Below, one piece after another: positions 52,857-61,800 of a stretch of 64,000 bases of DNA (positions are counted from its first letter, which is position 1; every line of letters begins with the position of its first letter). Source of the stretch: Streptomyces angustmyceticus (lineage in GTDB: Bacteria; Actinomycetota; Actinomycetes; Streptomycetales; Streptomycetaceae). A program made the translations under genes and the position numbers. The notes under the pieces are model-generated. The model made no database searches, was not told where the DNA came from, and saw only the letters and a list, made by a program, of their open reading frames with translations. The stretch covers positions 744,001-808,000 of the forward strand of contig NZ_CP082945.1 of assembly GCF_019933235.1 (NCBI RefSeq). The letters run 5' to 3'.

Positions 52857-55463
52857 TCAGGACAGGATCTCGACGTACCCCTCGGTTCCGTGCACCCGGA
52901 TCCGCTGCCCGTCCCGGATCAGCCGGGTGGCCCCCTCCACGCCCACGACGGCCGGCAGGCCGTACTCCCGGGCGATCACCGCGCCATGGGTCATCAGGCC
53001 GCCCACCTCCGTCACCAGGCCCGCGACGCCGACGAACAGCGGCGACCAGCTGGGATCCGTGAAGGTCGTGACCAGGATGTCGCCCGCTCGGAGATCCGCC
53101 CGGGCCAGGTCGAGGATGACCCGGGCCCGTCCCTCGACGGTCCCGGCGGACACCGGCAGGCCGCTCAGGGCGCCGGCCGGCAGGTCGTCGCGCCGGTACG
53201 TCCCGTTGACCGCCTCACCCTCCGAGGTGAGCACCCGGGGCGGGGTGAGCGCGTGGTACGAGCGGAACGCGTCCTTGCGCTGCCGGACGAGCTGGTCGTC
53301 CACCCGGTGCGAACGCACGACGTCATGGAGTTCCTGGAACGTGAGGTAGAAGACGTCCTCCTGCTCACGGAGCACGCCTGCCCGCACGAGGCGCCCGGCC
53401 TCCCTCAGCAGGGCCTGCTTGTAGACGAAGTAGCGGCTGACGATGCCGTACTTCGGGTACTCCCGGTACCCGATGAAGGTCCGGACCCGGTCGATCATCC
53501 GCTTGGCCTCGTCGGCCTTCCGGTCCCCGTCCGGCAGTTCCCGCAGGCGCGACAGCACGTCCTGCTCCTTCGCCCGCGCCTTGTGCCGCCCCTGCTCGAA
53601 GCGCCGCCCGGCGGCGCCCGGCTCGAAGTTCCTGACATTGTCGAGGATCACGGGCACGAGCGTGGTGGGGCGCTCGCGCCACCGCGGCCTGGTGATGTCG
53701 ATCTCGCCGACGCAGCGCATGCCGTACCGGTCGAGATACGCCTCGATGGCGTCGCGCGCCGCGGCCCCGCCCGCGACCTTCGCCAGCTCGTCCAGGAAGG
53801 CCGCGTCCTCGACGCCCTCGACGCCCCGCAGGAACGCCACCACGTCCGGCAGCGGGCGGATCACGTCCGCGACGTCGAGCAGCGCCAGCCCCATCTCCGA
53901 CGTGATGTTGTCGGGGGCGGACAGCGTGAGCGTGTCAGCCGCGTTCTTCTCGCCCAGCCACTCCGCCAGCTTGTCGTTGAGCCACCACGTGGCCTCCATC
54001 CCGGCCATGATCGCCTGGAGGCTCAGCGGATCGCCGAGGACCCGCTTGTGCTCCTCGAAGGCGTCCAGCAGGAAGTCGAACAGCGCCGGTCCGCTCCTCG
54101 TCCGGATGTCGCGCTCCAGAGCGGCGACGGACGCCCGGCTGCGCTCGATCAGCTCGGTGACGACGGCCGGATCGGTCTCGACCGGGGCGGGCGCACCGCC
54201 GGCCGGCGGTCCGCCGGGACCCGCGTCCGGGAGGGACGGGACGAAGTCGTCGCGGTCGAGGACGGTCTCCAGCGCGTCCCTGACCAGCGGATCGCCTCTC
54301 CCCAGGACGTCCAGGAGGCCGGCGCGGCTCGCGGGCGAGGCCAGGCGCCGGGTGACGTCGACGAACAGCCGCCCGCCGGCTTCGTGCATCGGAACCATGG
54401 CCGTCAGCTGCCACATGGAGAGCCCCAGCGGCTTCATGGGGTCGGTCATCATCTGCCCATGGCCGACAGAGACATAGACGTGGTTCTCCTCGTCGCCGCG
54501 CTCGGGGACGGGGTACAGCGTCGTGATCGGCCGGCTCTGCACGATCTGGAAGTCATCGTCGGCCAGGCACCATTCGATGTCCTGCGGGCGGCCGAAGTGC
54601 GCCTCGATCCGGCGCCCGAGCCGTACGAGCCGCACGACCTGCGCGTCCGTCAGCGCCGGCTGCTCCTGCCGCGTCGGCTCGACCGCCACTTCCCGCGTAC
54701 CGCCGGCCGGCAGGGCCCGCACCGCACGCTGTTTGGCGGCGATCGCCCTGGCGACGACCTCGCCGTGCCGCACCGTGAAGACGTCCGGGTTCACCAGGCC
54801 GGAGACCAGGGCCTCGCCGAGGCCGAAGCCGGCGTCCACGGTGGCGACCGTGCGGTTGCCCGTGACGGGGTCGGCCGTGAACAGGATGCCGGCCGCATGC
54901 GGGAGGACCATCCGCTGCACGACCACGGCCATGTGGACCGTACGGTGGTCGATGCCGTTGTGCCGGCGGTAGGCCACGGCACGCTCGGTGAACAGCGAGG
55001 CCCAGCACCGGCTGACGTGCCGGAGGATCGCCTCAGGACCCACGACGTTCAGGTACGTGTCCTGCTGGCCGGCGAAGGAGGCCGTCGGCAGGTCCTCCGC
55101 CGTCGCGCTGGAGCGGACGGCGCAGGCGGTCCGCTCGCCGAGCCGGGCGAGCGCGCGGATGATCGCCGCCGCGAGATCGTCCGGGACGGCGATCTCCTCG
55201 ATGGTCCGGCGGATCTGCGCGCTGAGTGTGCGGAGCGCCTCCCGGTCGTCCGGGTCCAGGCGCGCCAGCCGGTCGAGTTGATCGTCGAGCGACGGCACTT
55301 CCGCCATGATCCGCCGGAAGGCGTCCGTCGTCACGCAGAAGCCGTCCGGGACGCGGATGCCGTCGATCCGCGACAGCCCGCCCAGGTGCGCGGCCTTCCC
55401 GCCGACGACCGCGACCTGCGTCTCGTCGACCTCGTGAAGGTCCCGCACGTACTGCCCGGTCAT
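52857..55463 (-). CDS. rph: Rifamycin phosphotransferase (rifampin-inactivating)
   Basis: An 868-residue enzyme that uses ATP to phosphorylate rifamycins on the ansa chain, releasing AMP and phosphate. The order is ATP-grasp domain (start MTGQYVRDLHEVDETQVAVV, CAVRSSATAEDLPTASFAGQ), rifampin-binding domain (~330-760) and the C-terminal swivelling His domain with GGLMTHGAVIAREYG; the His is at residue 826, matching the known catalytic His825 region of Listeria RPH. The full length and all motifs are intact. ATG at 55463 after GGAGGTGTCGCG. A rifamycin-associated element lies ~225 bases upstream, which predicts induction by rifamycins. Confidence 0.96.
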   Translation of the reverse strand: MTGQYVRDLHEVDETQVAVVGGKAAHLGGLSRIDGIRVPDGFCVTTDAFRRIMAEVPSLDDQLDRLARLDPDDREALRTLSAQIRRTIEEIAVPDDLAAAIIRALARLGERTACAVRSSATAEDLPTASFAGQQDTYLNVVGPEAILRHVSRCWASLFTERAVAYRRHNGIDHRTVHMAVVVQRMVLPHAAGILFTADPVTGNRTVATVDAGFGLGEALVSGLVNPDVFTVRHGEVVARAIAAKQRAVRALPAGGTREVAVEPTRQEQPALTDAQVVRLVRLGRRIEAHFGRPQDIEWCLADDDFQIVQSRPITTLYPVPERGDEENHVYVSVGHGQMMTDPMKPLGLSMWQLTAMVPMHEAGGRLFVDVTRRLASPASRAGLLDVLGRGDPLVRDALETVLDRDDFVPSLPDAGPGGPPAGGAPAPVETDPAVVTELIERSRASVAALERDIRTRSGPALFDFLLDAFEEHKRVLGDPLSLQAIMAGMEATWWLNDKLAEWLGEKNAADTLTLSAPDNITSEMGLALLDVADVIRPLPDVVAFLRGVEGVEDAAFLDELAKVAGGAAARDAIEAYLDRYGMRCVGEIDITRPRWRERPTTLVPVILDNVRNFEPGAAGRRFEQGRHKARAKEQDVLSRLRELPDGDRKADEAKRMIDRVRTFIGYREYPKYGIVSRYFVYKQALLREAGRLVRAGVLREQEDVFYLTFQELHDVVRSHRVDDQLVRQRKDAFRSYHALTPPRVLTSEGEAVNGTYRRDDLPAGALSGLPVSAGTVEGRARVILDLARADLRAGDILVTTFTDPSWSPLFVGVAGLVTEVGGLMTHGAVIAREYGLPAVVGVEGATRLIRDGQRIRVHGTEGYVEILS

Positions 55464-55688
55464 CGCGACACCTCCGGGGCAGCCGCGCTCCCGTGCACCG
55501 CGCCGGCCGACCGCTCCGCCCGGCCCGGCCACGCACACCCCCGGACCACCGCCCCGGCCGCTCGCGGCCGCACCGCCCCTCCCGCCGCCGGTCCGACGCC
55601 ACCGCGTCCCCCACGCGTCGACAACACACGCACGTCGTGCCCTCATTTCCCCAGGTTGTGGCCTTGGCGGACGATTTTGCGGCACCCT

Positions 55689-55711
55689 GGGGGCCTTGCC
55701 GCAAGCCCCCC
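55689..55711 (-). promoter_or_regulatory. Rifamycin-associated element (RAE) upstream of rph
   Basis: On the minus strand the sequence contains GGGGCTTGCGGCAAGGCCC, the inverted-repeat RAE described upstream of rifamycin-inducible genes in actinobacteria (rph, rox, arr, helR). Here it is extended by further G and C bases on the two flanks. Its presence 226 bases upstream of the rph start supports both the gene call and rifamycin-dependent expression. Confidence 0.85.
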
Positions 55712-55732
55712 TGTGCGCTATACGTTGAGAGT

Positions 55733-55756
55733 GGCAAGGAGAGACATCTCCTTGCC
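55733..55756 (+). terminator. Perfect 10-bp stem-loop followed by a T-rich run, next to the RAE
   Basis: Arms GGCAAGGAGA (55733-55742) and TCTCCTTGCC (55747-55756), loop GACA, then TTTGTCTTTT on the plus strand, the form of an intrinsic terminator for plus-strand RNA. On the minus strand the same bases hold AAGGAG-ATG and an 9-codon frame (MSLLATLNV then stop) ending next to the RAE. Confidence 0.6.
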
Positions 55757-55887
55757 TTTGTCTTTTGCCGTCCCGGGGAACCGGCGAGCCTCTCGCGAAG
55801 CGGTGGCATGCCGCGTACGGGTAGCCGGCCTCGGGGCAGGCGGATGCCCACCCGGCCGGCCGCGCGGCCGCGGGACCAGACGTCCCG

Positions 55888-56844
55888 TCAGCTCCCCGGA
55901 ACCGGCCCCGGCCCCGGCGTCGTCGCCCAGGACGGGCGCCAGACCGCCCCGGGGAGGGGCGCCAGACTTCCGAAGTGGCCGATGACCGCGCGGAGTCCCG
56001 GATGCGGATTCGCCCGGGGCAGGATGAGCGAGAGCGGGTACGCGAGCGTCGGGTTCACGATCGGGATGCGGCGCAGGTCGTGGTTCGTCGGCCAGAGGTA
56101 CCGGTCGCGCGAGCCGACGAGCGTGGCCACGTCCGCGGAGTCCGCGAGGACGTCGAGGAGCACCTCGTCGCCGAAGTGCGGGCCCGCGGCGTCGATACGG
56201 AGGCCGAATTCGGCGGCGAGCTGATCGTAGAACTCCGCCCATTCGCTGAGCGGGGCGATACCCGGCACCCAGATCCGGTGCCCACGCAGCTGGGACGGGC
56301 TCAGTGTGCGCGCGGAGGCCAGCGGATGCCTCGGGCCGGCGAGGAGTTCCAGCGGCGAGTCGAAGGCGTGGATCATCCGCACCTCGCGCGGCAGCGCGGC
56401 CGGGCCGGTGACCGAGCGGAACGAGGCGTCGACGTCGCCCGCCCGGACGGCGGCGACCGCCACGCGCGGGTCGTTGACCTTGAGGGTCACCACGTCGAGG
56501 TCGGTCTCGGGATGCGACCGCCAGTAGTCGTGCAGGATGACGGCCTGCGCGGTGCGCAGGCCGAGGACGTCGATCCGAAGGGCCCGCGAGCCGGGCCTGA
56601 TCGCGGTGAGGGCACGATCGACGCTCGTGACGATGTTCCGGGCGTGCGGGAGGAACGCCTGGCCGTCGAGGGTCAGCTCGACCCCTCGGGCGGTGCGGGT
56701 GAACAGCCGGACGGCGAGTGTGCGCTCAAGGGCGGCGATGCGCTTCGACACGGCCTGCTGGGTGACGCCGAGCTCGTCGGCCGCGTGCTGCAGCTGCCCG
56801 AGTTCGGCCGCGCGGACGAACGACCGCACCGCCTCGGTATCCAT
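55888..56844 (-). CDS. LysR-family transcriptional regulator
   Basis: A 318-residue protein with an N-terminal winged helix (RSFVRAAELGQLQHAADELG, VTQQAVSKRIAALERTLAVR, LFTRTARGVELT) and a C-terminal periplasmic-binding-like effector domain. ATG at 56844. It is divergent from an MFS exporter gene with a 124-base shared region containing a CAACC/GGTTG inverted repeat, the classical LysR arrangement, so the exporter is the probable target. Ligand unknown. Confidence 0.93.
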   Translation of the reverse strand: MDTEAVRSFVRAAELGQLQHAADELGVTQQAVSKRIAALERTLAVRLFTRTARGVELTLDGQAFLPHARNIVTSVDRALTAIRPGSRALRIDVLGLRTAQAVILHDYWRSHPETDLDVVTLKVNDPRVAVAAVRAGDVDASFRSVTGPAALPREVRMIHAFDSPLELLAGPRHPLASARTLSPSQLRGHRIWVPGIAPLSEWAEFYDQLAAEFGLRIDAAGPHFGDEVLLDVLADSADVATLVGSRDRYLWPTNHDLRRIPIVNPTLAYPLSLILPRANPHPGLRAVIGHFGSLAPLPGAVWRPSWATTPGPGPVPGS

Positions 56845-56864
56845 CGGCCCAGCATAAGTGTGCC

Positions 56865-56877
56865 CAACCGATGGTTG
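56865..56877. promoter_or_regulatory. Candidate LysR operator
   Basis: CAACC-GAT-GGTTG is a perfect 5-base inverted repeat with a 3-base centre, 20 bases upstream of the LysR start. It lies in the region shared with the divergent MFS gene. Confidence 0.45.
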
Positions 56878-56968
56878 TGGCTCTCCCGGGGCCGGTTGTT
56901 TGATCCCGGGCGGGTGCGGCCGGTGTGATGGGGAGATCCGGACACCGGTTGTCGCGAGGGGGGCGCGC

Positions 56969-58216
56969 ATGCGCGTGCAGTTGGGGCGTGGTTTCGCTCG
57001 GCTGTGGTCGGCCTACGCCGTCAGCACCTACGGCACGTGGCTCGCCTTCGGCGCGTTCCCGCTGATCGCGGTGCACGTGCTGCACGCGCCGGCCGTCGCC
57101 GTATCGCTCCTGGAGGCGGCCGGGCCCGCCGTCGCGGCCGTGGTCGCCTTCTCGCTCGGGCCGTGGGTCGAGCACCGGGCCAAGCGTCCGGTGATGATCG
57201 CGATGGACCTGATCCGGTTCGTCGCGATGGCGAGCGTCCCGGTCGCGTACGTCCTCGGCCGGCTGTCCTACGGACAACTGCTGGTGGTGTCGGTCGTTTC
57301 CGGGACCGCGAGCATCGCCTTCAGCGCCGCGTCCGGCGCGTATCTGAAGCATCTCGTCCGCGGCGAACACCTCCTGGTGGCGAACGGAAGGTTCGAGGGC
57401 ACGAGCTGGGTGGCGACCGCGGCGGGCCCGCCCCTCGGCGGTGCCCTCGTAGGGCTGCTCGGCCCGGTCGTGACGATCACGGCCGACGCCGTCAGCTACC
57501 TGCTGTCCGCGCTCGGGGTCCTCCGCATCCGCGGTGGCGATGTCGCGGCACCCCGCGACCGGGCCACCGGGTCGCGCGGCGCCGGCCTTCTCACCGGCTG
57601 GCGGATCATCCTCGGCGACCGCGCGCTCCGGCGCCTGTTCCTCAACTCGATCCTGGTCAGCGGCCTCATCATGGCCACCGTCCCGCTCCTGGCCGTCCTC
57701 CTGCTGGGCCAGTACCACTTCCCTGCCTGGCAGTACGGTCTCGCCTTCGGCCTCCCGGCCCTCGGCGGCTTCGCGGGCGCCCGCCTTTCGGCACGCCTGG
57801 TGACCCGCTACGGCCGGCACCGGGTCATGACCGTCTCCGGCTGGCTGCGCTCGTTCTTCCCCCTCGGTCTCGCGTGCGTCCGCCCCGGCATCCCCGGACT
57901 CCTCACCGTGATCGTCGTCGAGGCCCTGCTGATCACCTCGATGGGCGTCTTCAACCCCGTCTACGCGACCGAGCGCCTGCGACGGGCTCCCGCGGGCCAC
58001 ACCGCCCACGTCCTGAGCACATGGAGCGCCAGCAGCAAACTCCTCCAAGCCGCCCTGATGGTGGTCTGGGGCCTTCTCGCCACCCTCACCAGCCCCCGCA
58101 CCGCGATCACCCTCTCCGGCGTACTCCTCCTCACCACCCCTCTCCTGCTCCCCAAACGGACACACCTCGCCACCCGCGAACCCACCGCCCCGGCCGAAGA
58201 CGTCCGATTCGCCTGA
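56969..58216 (+). CDS. MFS exporter (MFS_3-like)
   Basis: A 415-residue major facilitator protein with ~12 helices. It starts LWSAYAVSTYGTWLAFGAFP, has LVRGEHLLVANGRFEGTSWV in the central region and WRIILGDRALRRLFLNS in the mid-loop, features of the MFS_3/enterobactin-exporter-like group. ATG at 56969 after GAGGGGGGCGCGC. Drug or siderophore-like efflux is plausible. Divergent from and probably controlled by the LysR gene. Confidence 0.9.
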   Translation: MRVQLGRGFARLWSAYAVSTYGTWLAFGAFPLIAVHVLHAPAVAVSLLEAAGPAVAAVVAFSLGPWVEHRAKRPVMIAMDLIRFVAMASVPVAYVLGRLSYGQLLVVSVVSGTASIAFSAASGAYLKHLVRGEHLLVANGRFEGTSWVATAAGPPLGGALVGLLGPVVTITADAVSYLLSALGVLRIRGGDVAAPRDRATGSRGAGLLTGWRIILGDRALRRLFLNSILVSGLIMATVPLLAVLLLGQYHFPAWQYGLAFGLPALGGFAGARLSARLVTRYGRHRVMTVSGWLRSFFPLGLACVRPGIPGLLTVIVVEALLITSMGVFNPVYATERLRRAPAGHTAHVLSTWSASSKLLQAALMVVWGLLATLTSPRTAITLSGVLLLTTPLLLPKRTHLATREPTAPAEDVRFA

Positions 58217-58364
58217 CGCACCGCACCCACCGCCACCGGACGTACCGCAACACCGCCGCCGGCCTCGTCCCTGTCCACGCCGAAGTTCGCCGTCGACACG
58301 CCAACTGGCCGCGCACCCGGCCACTTTCGAGACATAGGGTCGGCGCACCATGGCCGAGGGCCGA

Positions 58365-59687
58365 TCACCAGCCCCCGTCAGGGATTTCTTGTCGTCCACG
58401 GCTCCTGGGGACGGCCGGAGCAGGCGGACCGGCGTACTCCGGCAGGTCGCGCTCGCGACGCATCGGGCTCATGGCGAGGATGAGCCAGCAGGACGCGACC
58501 ACGCTCGTCATGATCCACATCGCAGACCGGTACCCGACGGTGTCACCGAGCACGCCGCCGAGCAGGGAACCCAGTGGGATGGTGCTGTGGTTGATCATCA
58601 TGGCCGTCGCCACGACGCGGCCGAGCATGTACGGCGGGCAGTAGGTCTGCCGGAAGCTGCCGACCACGATGTTGGCGACGGAGATGCCGATCCCGACGAG
58701 CAAGGCTCCCAGCGCGAACAGCAGGAGCCCCGGTCCCGCCGTGGTCATCGGCAGGAGCAACGCGAACGGAGAAGTGGCGACCTGCAGGACAAGCAACCCG
58801 CGTGCCGTGCCGAACCGGCGGCTGACCCTGGTGACGACCAGCGCACCCACGATGCCGCCGGTGCTGCCGCCGGCCAACAGCAACCCGACCATGGCCGGAT
58901 GCAGCCCGACGACGCGGACCAGGAAGACGACTTGGACCGCTTGATAGCCCATCAGCGCCATGTTGATCACGGCGCCCCAGGTGACCATCGGCCGCAGGTA
59001 CCGGTCCCGGCCCAGGAAGCGGAGCCCTTCGACGATCTGCTGTCGAAGGGAGGCGCGTTCCTCGTCGGGAGCGTGGTCCGGCTCGACCACCCTGATCCGC
59101 ATCAGGGAGGCGGCGGAAACCAGGAAGGTCACCGCGTCGGCCACGAGTGCGGTGAGCGCGCCGAACGCCTGGGCGAGCAGCCCCGCCGCCCCCGGACCGG
59201 CGACCCGAGTGGCGGCCTCGCTGCCCTGCAGCTTGGCGTTGCCTTCCAGGAGGTCGCGGCCGTCGAGCACGGTCCGGATGTACGAGTGGTAGGCGGTGTT
59301 GAAGCACACCGCCGCGGTGCCACAGATCAACGCGACGCCGACCATGTGCGGCAAGGAGAGCACGTCGAGCCGCGCCGCCAGTGGAATGCTCACCAGCGCC
59401 GCGGCGGACACCAGATCACACACGATCATCAGTGGCCGTTTGCGTATGCGGTCCACCCACGCGCCCACCGGCAGACCGACCAGCAGCCAGGGCAGCCACA
59501 CCGCCGCGGCGATCAGGCCGACGGCGGTGGAGTTGGCGTCCAGCACCTCGACCGCGATCAGCGGCAAGGCCACCGCGGTGATGCTGTTGCCCAACCCGCT
59601 CACGGTCTCGCCCACCCAGAGCAGGCGGAAATCGTGTCGGGCGAAAACTCCCCAGCGTGTGCGGGGACGGTCCGGTGTGCCATTCAT
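58365..59687 (-). CDS. MFS exporter (MFS_3-like), second copy
   Basis: A 440-residue protein with ~12 helices, starting WGVFARHDFRLLWVGETVSG and containing ITAVALPLIAVEVL and YIRTVLDGRDLLEGNAKLQG. It belongs to the same broad subgroup as the convergent neighbour but is clearly divergent in sequence. The ATG at 59687 is used; in-frame ATGs at 59705-59708 would add about 7 residues. Probably a drug efflux pump. No dedicated regulator is adjacent. Confidence 0.9.
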   Translation of the reverse strand: MNGTPDRPRTRWGVFARHDFRLLWVGETVSGLGNSITAVALPLIAVEVLDANSTAVGLIAAAVWLPWLLVGLPVGAWVDRIRKRPLMIVCDLVSAAALVSIPLAARLDVLSLPHMVGVALICGTAAVCFNTAYHSYIRTVLDGRDLLEGNAKLQGSEAATRVAGPGAAGLLAQAFGALTALVADAVTFLVSAASLMRIRVVEPDHAPDEERASLRQQIVEGLRFLGRDRYLRPMVTWGAVINMALMGYQAVQVVFLVRVVGLHPAMVGLLLAGGSTGGIVGALVVTRVSRRFGTARGLLVLQVATSPFALLLPMTTAGPGLLLFALGALLVGIGISVANIVVGSFRQTYCPPYMLGRVVATAMMINHSTIPLGSLLGGVLGDTVGYRSAMWIMTSVVASCWLILAMSPMRRERDLPEYAGPPAPAVPRSRGRQEIPDGGW

Positions 59688-59859
59688 CGGGTCCACCCGC
59701 GGCATCATGCCGTGTGCTCTGACACCCCGTCGGGGGCCTTGAGACGCGGTGGGCCGGGCACCCGGTGATGACGGTCGGCATGGCGGTCGGCATGGCGGCC
59801 CGCCCCACCCACGCCGCCCCTCGCACAGGTCACCCAAACCCCGTTACTCAGGAGTACCG

Positions 59860-60132
59860 ATGCACGCACCGCCCGCACTCTCCACGTTCGCTGCCGCGTC
59901 CGCGGCCGAGCCGGGTCCTGCGCCGGGCGAGCCGCCCCGGAAGCCGGATTCCGACGCGCCGGATCCGCCTCCGCCCGGCCCCCAGGACCCCGTCCACCCC
60001 GATCCCGAACCTCCGCCGGCCCCTGCCCCGGCCCCGGGCAAGACGCCCGATCCGGAAGAGGGCGCATCACCCGCCCGGCCTACAGCCACCACCGAAACCA
60101 GGGGCCGGCATCGGATGCCGTCCGCGAGATGA
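59860..60132 (+). CDS. Short Pro/Ala-rich hypothetical protein
   Basis: A 90-residue frame with a strong ribosome binding site (CAGGAGTACCG before the ATG at 59860). The product starts MHAPPALSTFAAASAAEPGP and is dominated by Pro, Ala, Glu and Asp without hydrophobic core, so it is likely disordered. The good start signal argues it is expressed; the composition alone would not. Function unknown. Confidence 0.5.
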   Translation: MHAPPALSTFAAASAAEPGPAPGEPPRKPDSDAPDPPPPGPQDPVHPDPEPPPAPAPAPGKTPDPEEGASPARPTATTETRGRHRMPSAR

Positions 60133-60486
60133 ACCCCGGCGGTCAGCCCACCGCGCCCTCCCCGGCAGCAACGGTTCGCCCCCTGACCGCCTCGGGGACT
60201 TGCCCCGCACGCACCCTGAGGGCCTCCGGGGCGCTCCCCGCTCGGACCTGAGCGCCTCCGCGGCCTGGCCCGCACGCACCGCCCGGACCCGGTGGGCCCG
60301 CCTGCCTCCCGCGACTGCCCCTGCCTCCTCCCGATTTGACGCTCGCCGCCTCTGACCTGCGTCGATACCGACCGGCCCGCTCTTTCGCCGTCTGGCGGCC
60401 CCTTCTGGACGCGCAGACAATGAGGGCCGGAGCAGATGGTGACAAACCAGGCAGCTACGTCGGTCGTCGTCGCGCAGGAGGCAGCG
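60133..60486. other. Intergenic region without recognisable gene
   Basis: About 350 bases. CCCGCACGCACC occurs twice (near 60203 and 60270) with CGCCTCC/GGCCTCC blocks between, a weak internal duplication. The DUF899 promoter should lie at its right end. Nothing else is visible. Confidence 0.35.
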
Positions 60487-61167
60487 ATGCATCACACCCA
60501 CCCCACCGAGGAGCCGGCCGCATACGTCGACGCCCGGGAGGAGCTGCGACAGGCCGAGATCGAGCTGATGCGTCAGCGCGAGCGCGTCGCCGGCCTGCGC
60601 CGTCGGCTGCCCCTGGGACCCGCCGTCGACGACTACGCGTTCGAGGAAGGCCCGGCCGATCTGGAGGCCGGTGACGCGCCGGCCACCACCGTGCGGCTGA
60701 GCGACCTGTTCACCCGGCCCGGACGCGACCTGGTCGTCTACCACTTCATGTACGGCAAGCGGCAGACCGAGGCATGCCCCATGTGCACGATGTGGATCGA
60801 CGGCTTCAACGGAGTCGCGCGTCACCTCGCCCAGAACGTCGACTTCGTGATCGTCGCCGCGGCCGGCCTGCCGACGCTCCGCGCACACGCCCGAAGCCGG
60901 CAGTGGACCAACCTGCGCCTTCTCAGCGCGGGTTCCAGCACCTTCAAGTACGACTTCGGCAGCGAGGACGCCGAGGGCAACCAGGACTCGACGGTCTCGG
61001 TGTTCACCCGCGACGACAACGGGCCGGTGCGCCACTTCTACTCGGTCCACCCGCAGTTGTCCGACGACATCGACCAGCGGGGCATCGACCTGCTCAGCCC
61101 CGTGTGGCACGTCCTCGACCTCACGCGGCACGGCCGGGGCGAGTGGTTCCCCTCCCTCGGCTACTAG
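60487..61167 (+). CDS. DUF899 thioredoxin-like-fold protein
   Basis: A 226-residue protein of the DUF899 family: an N-terminal helix (VDAREELRQAEIELMRQRER), a beta-alpha thioredoxin-like core starting LSDLFTRPGRDLVVYHFMYG, a CxxC in EACPMCTMWIDGFNG, and C-terminal GRGEWFPSLGY. The ATG at 60487 is preceded by CAGGAGGCAGCG, better than the upstream starts at 60436. The enzyme role of the family is not established; thiol chemistry is plausible. Confidence 0.9.
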   Translation: MHHTHPTEEPAAYVDAREELRQAEIELMRQRERVAGLRRRLPLGPAVDDYAFEEGPADLEAGDAPATTVRLSDLFTRPGRDLVVYHFMYGKRQTEACPMCTMWIDGFNGVARHLAQNVDFVIVAAAGLPTLRAHARSRQWTNLRLLSAGSSTFKYDFGSEDAEGNQDSTVSVFTRDDNGPVRHFYSVHPQLSDDIDQRGIDLLSPVWHVLDLTRHGRGEWFPSLGY

Positions 61168-61196
61168 CGAGGGGCCGCAGCCGGAGGTGAGCCGGA

Positions 61197-61221
61197 GCGT
61201 CCCACTTCCTCCCTGGGACGC
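61197..61221 (+). terminator. Short hairpin after the DUF899 gene
   Basis: Arms GCGTCCCA (61197-61204) and TGGGACGC (61214-61221), 9-base loop, 30 bases after the DUF899 stop codon. Confidence 0.5.
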
Positions 61222-61311
61222 CTGGGACACATCATCGGCGGAGTCGTCGGAAACGCTGAGCGACGCAGGGTCACGCTCCGGTGGACCTGCAGAGCACTCG
61301 AGGAGAATCCG

Positions 61312-61707
61312 ATGAAGCGACGCATGATGCGCAACGGCGTGGTCGCCGTGGTTGCCGCCCTCGCCATGGTCCCGGCGGTGGCGTCCGCCGACTCCTGCCC
61401 GCACCCCGCCCACGGCCGGCACTTCGGGCACCAGGACACGGCGACGGCGAGGACCACTCATGCGTACGGCCGCGTGATGACCCCGAACAACGCCCGCCTG
61501 AACGTCCGTTCGGGCCCGGGCACCGGCTACCGCGTGGTCGGCACCGTACGCGCCGGCCGGGTGCGGGCCCTCGCGTGCAAGACGTACGGCAGCCCCGTGG
61601 GCGGCAACGAGCGCTGGTACCGGCTCTCGCACCACCGGGGCTATGTCTCCGCGCACTACGTCCAGCCCTTCCGGTCCGTCCCGTGGTGCCGCGTCCTCGG
61701 CGGCTGA
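61312..61707 (+). CDS. Secreted SH3-domain protein
   Basis: A 131-residue exported protein: signal peptide (KRRMMRNGVVAVVAALAMV, cleavage near ASA-DSC), then a bacterial SH3 (SH3b) domain marked by ARLNVRSGPGTGYRVVGTV and VSAHYV. Such domains bind cell-wall peptide or glycan. There are three cysteines in the mature part. ATG at 61312 after GAGGAGAATCCG. Probably cell-wall associated. Confidence 0.88.
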   Translation: MKRRMMRNGVVAVVAALAMVPAVASADSCPHPAHGRHFGHQDTATARTTHAYGRVMTPNNARLNVRSGPGTGYRVVGTVRAGRVRALACKTYGSPVGGNERWYRLSHHRGYVSAHYVQPFRSVPWCRVLGG

Positions 61708-61745
61708 TGCCGCCGACCACGGTGCCACCGCAATGATCCTTGGCT

Positions 61746-61769
61746 GCCCGCCCGTTCGAGGGGGCGGGC
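61746..61769 (+). terminator. Short hairpin after the SH3 gene
   Basis: Arms GCCCGCCC (61746-61753) and GGGCGGGC (61762-61769), 8-base loop, about 40 bases after the SH3-protein stop. Confidence 0.5.
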
Positions 61770-61800
61770 GGGCGGCCGGCCCGAACCCTTGGAGCGCTTG

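Larger units (their letters stand above)
55464..55887. other. rph regulatory region
   Basis: About 420 bases between rph and the LysR gene. It contains the rifamycin-associated element (55689-55711), a stem-loop (55733-55756) and a relatively A/T-rich tract around 55655-55685. No other gene is supported. Confidence 0.6.
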
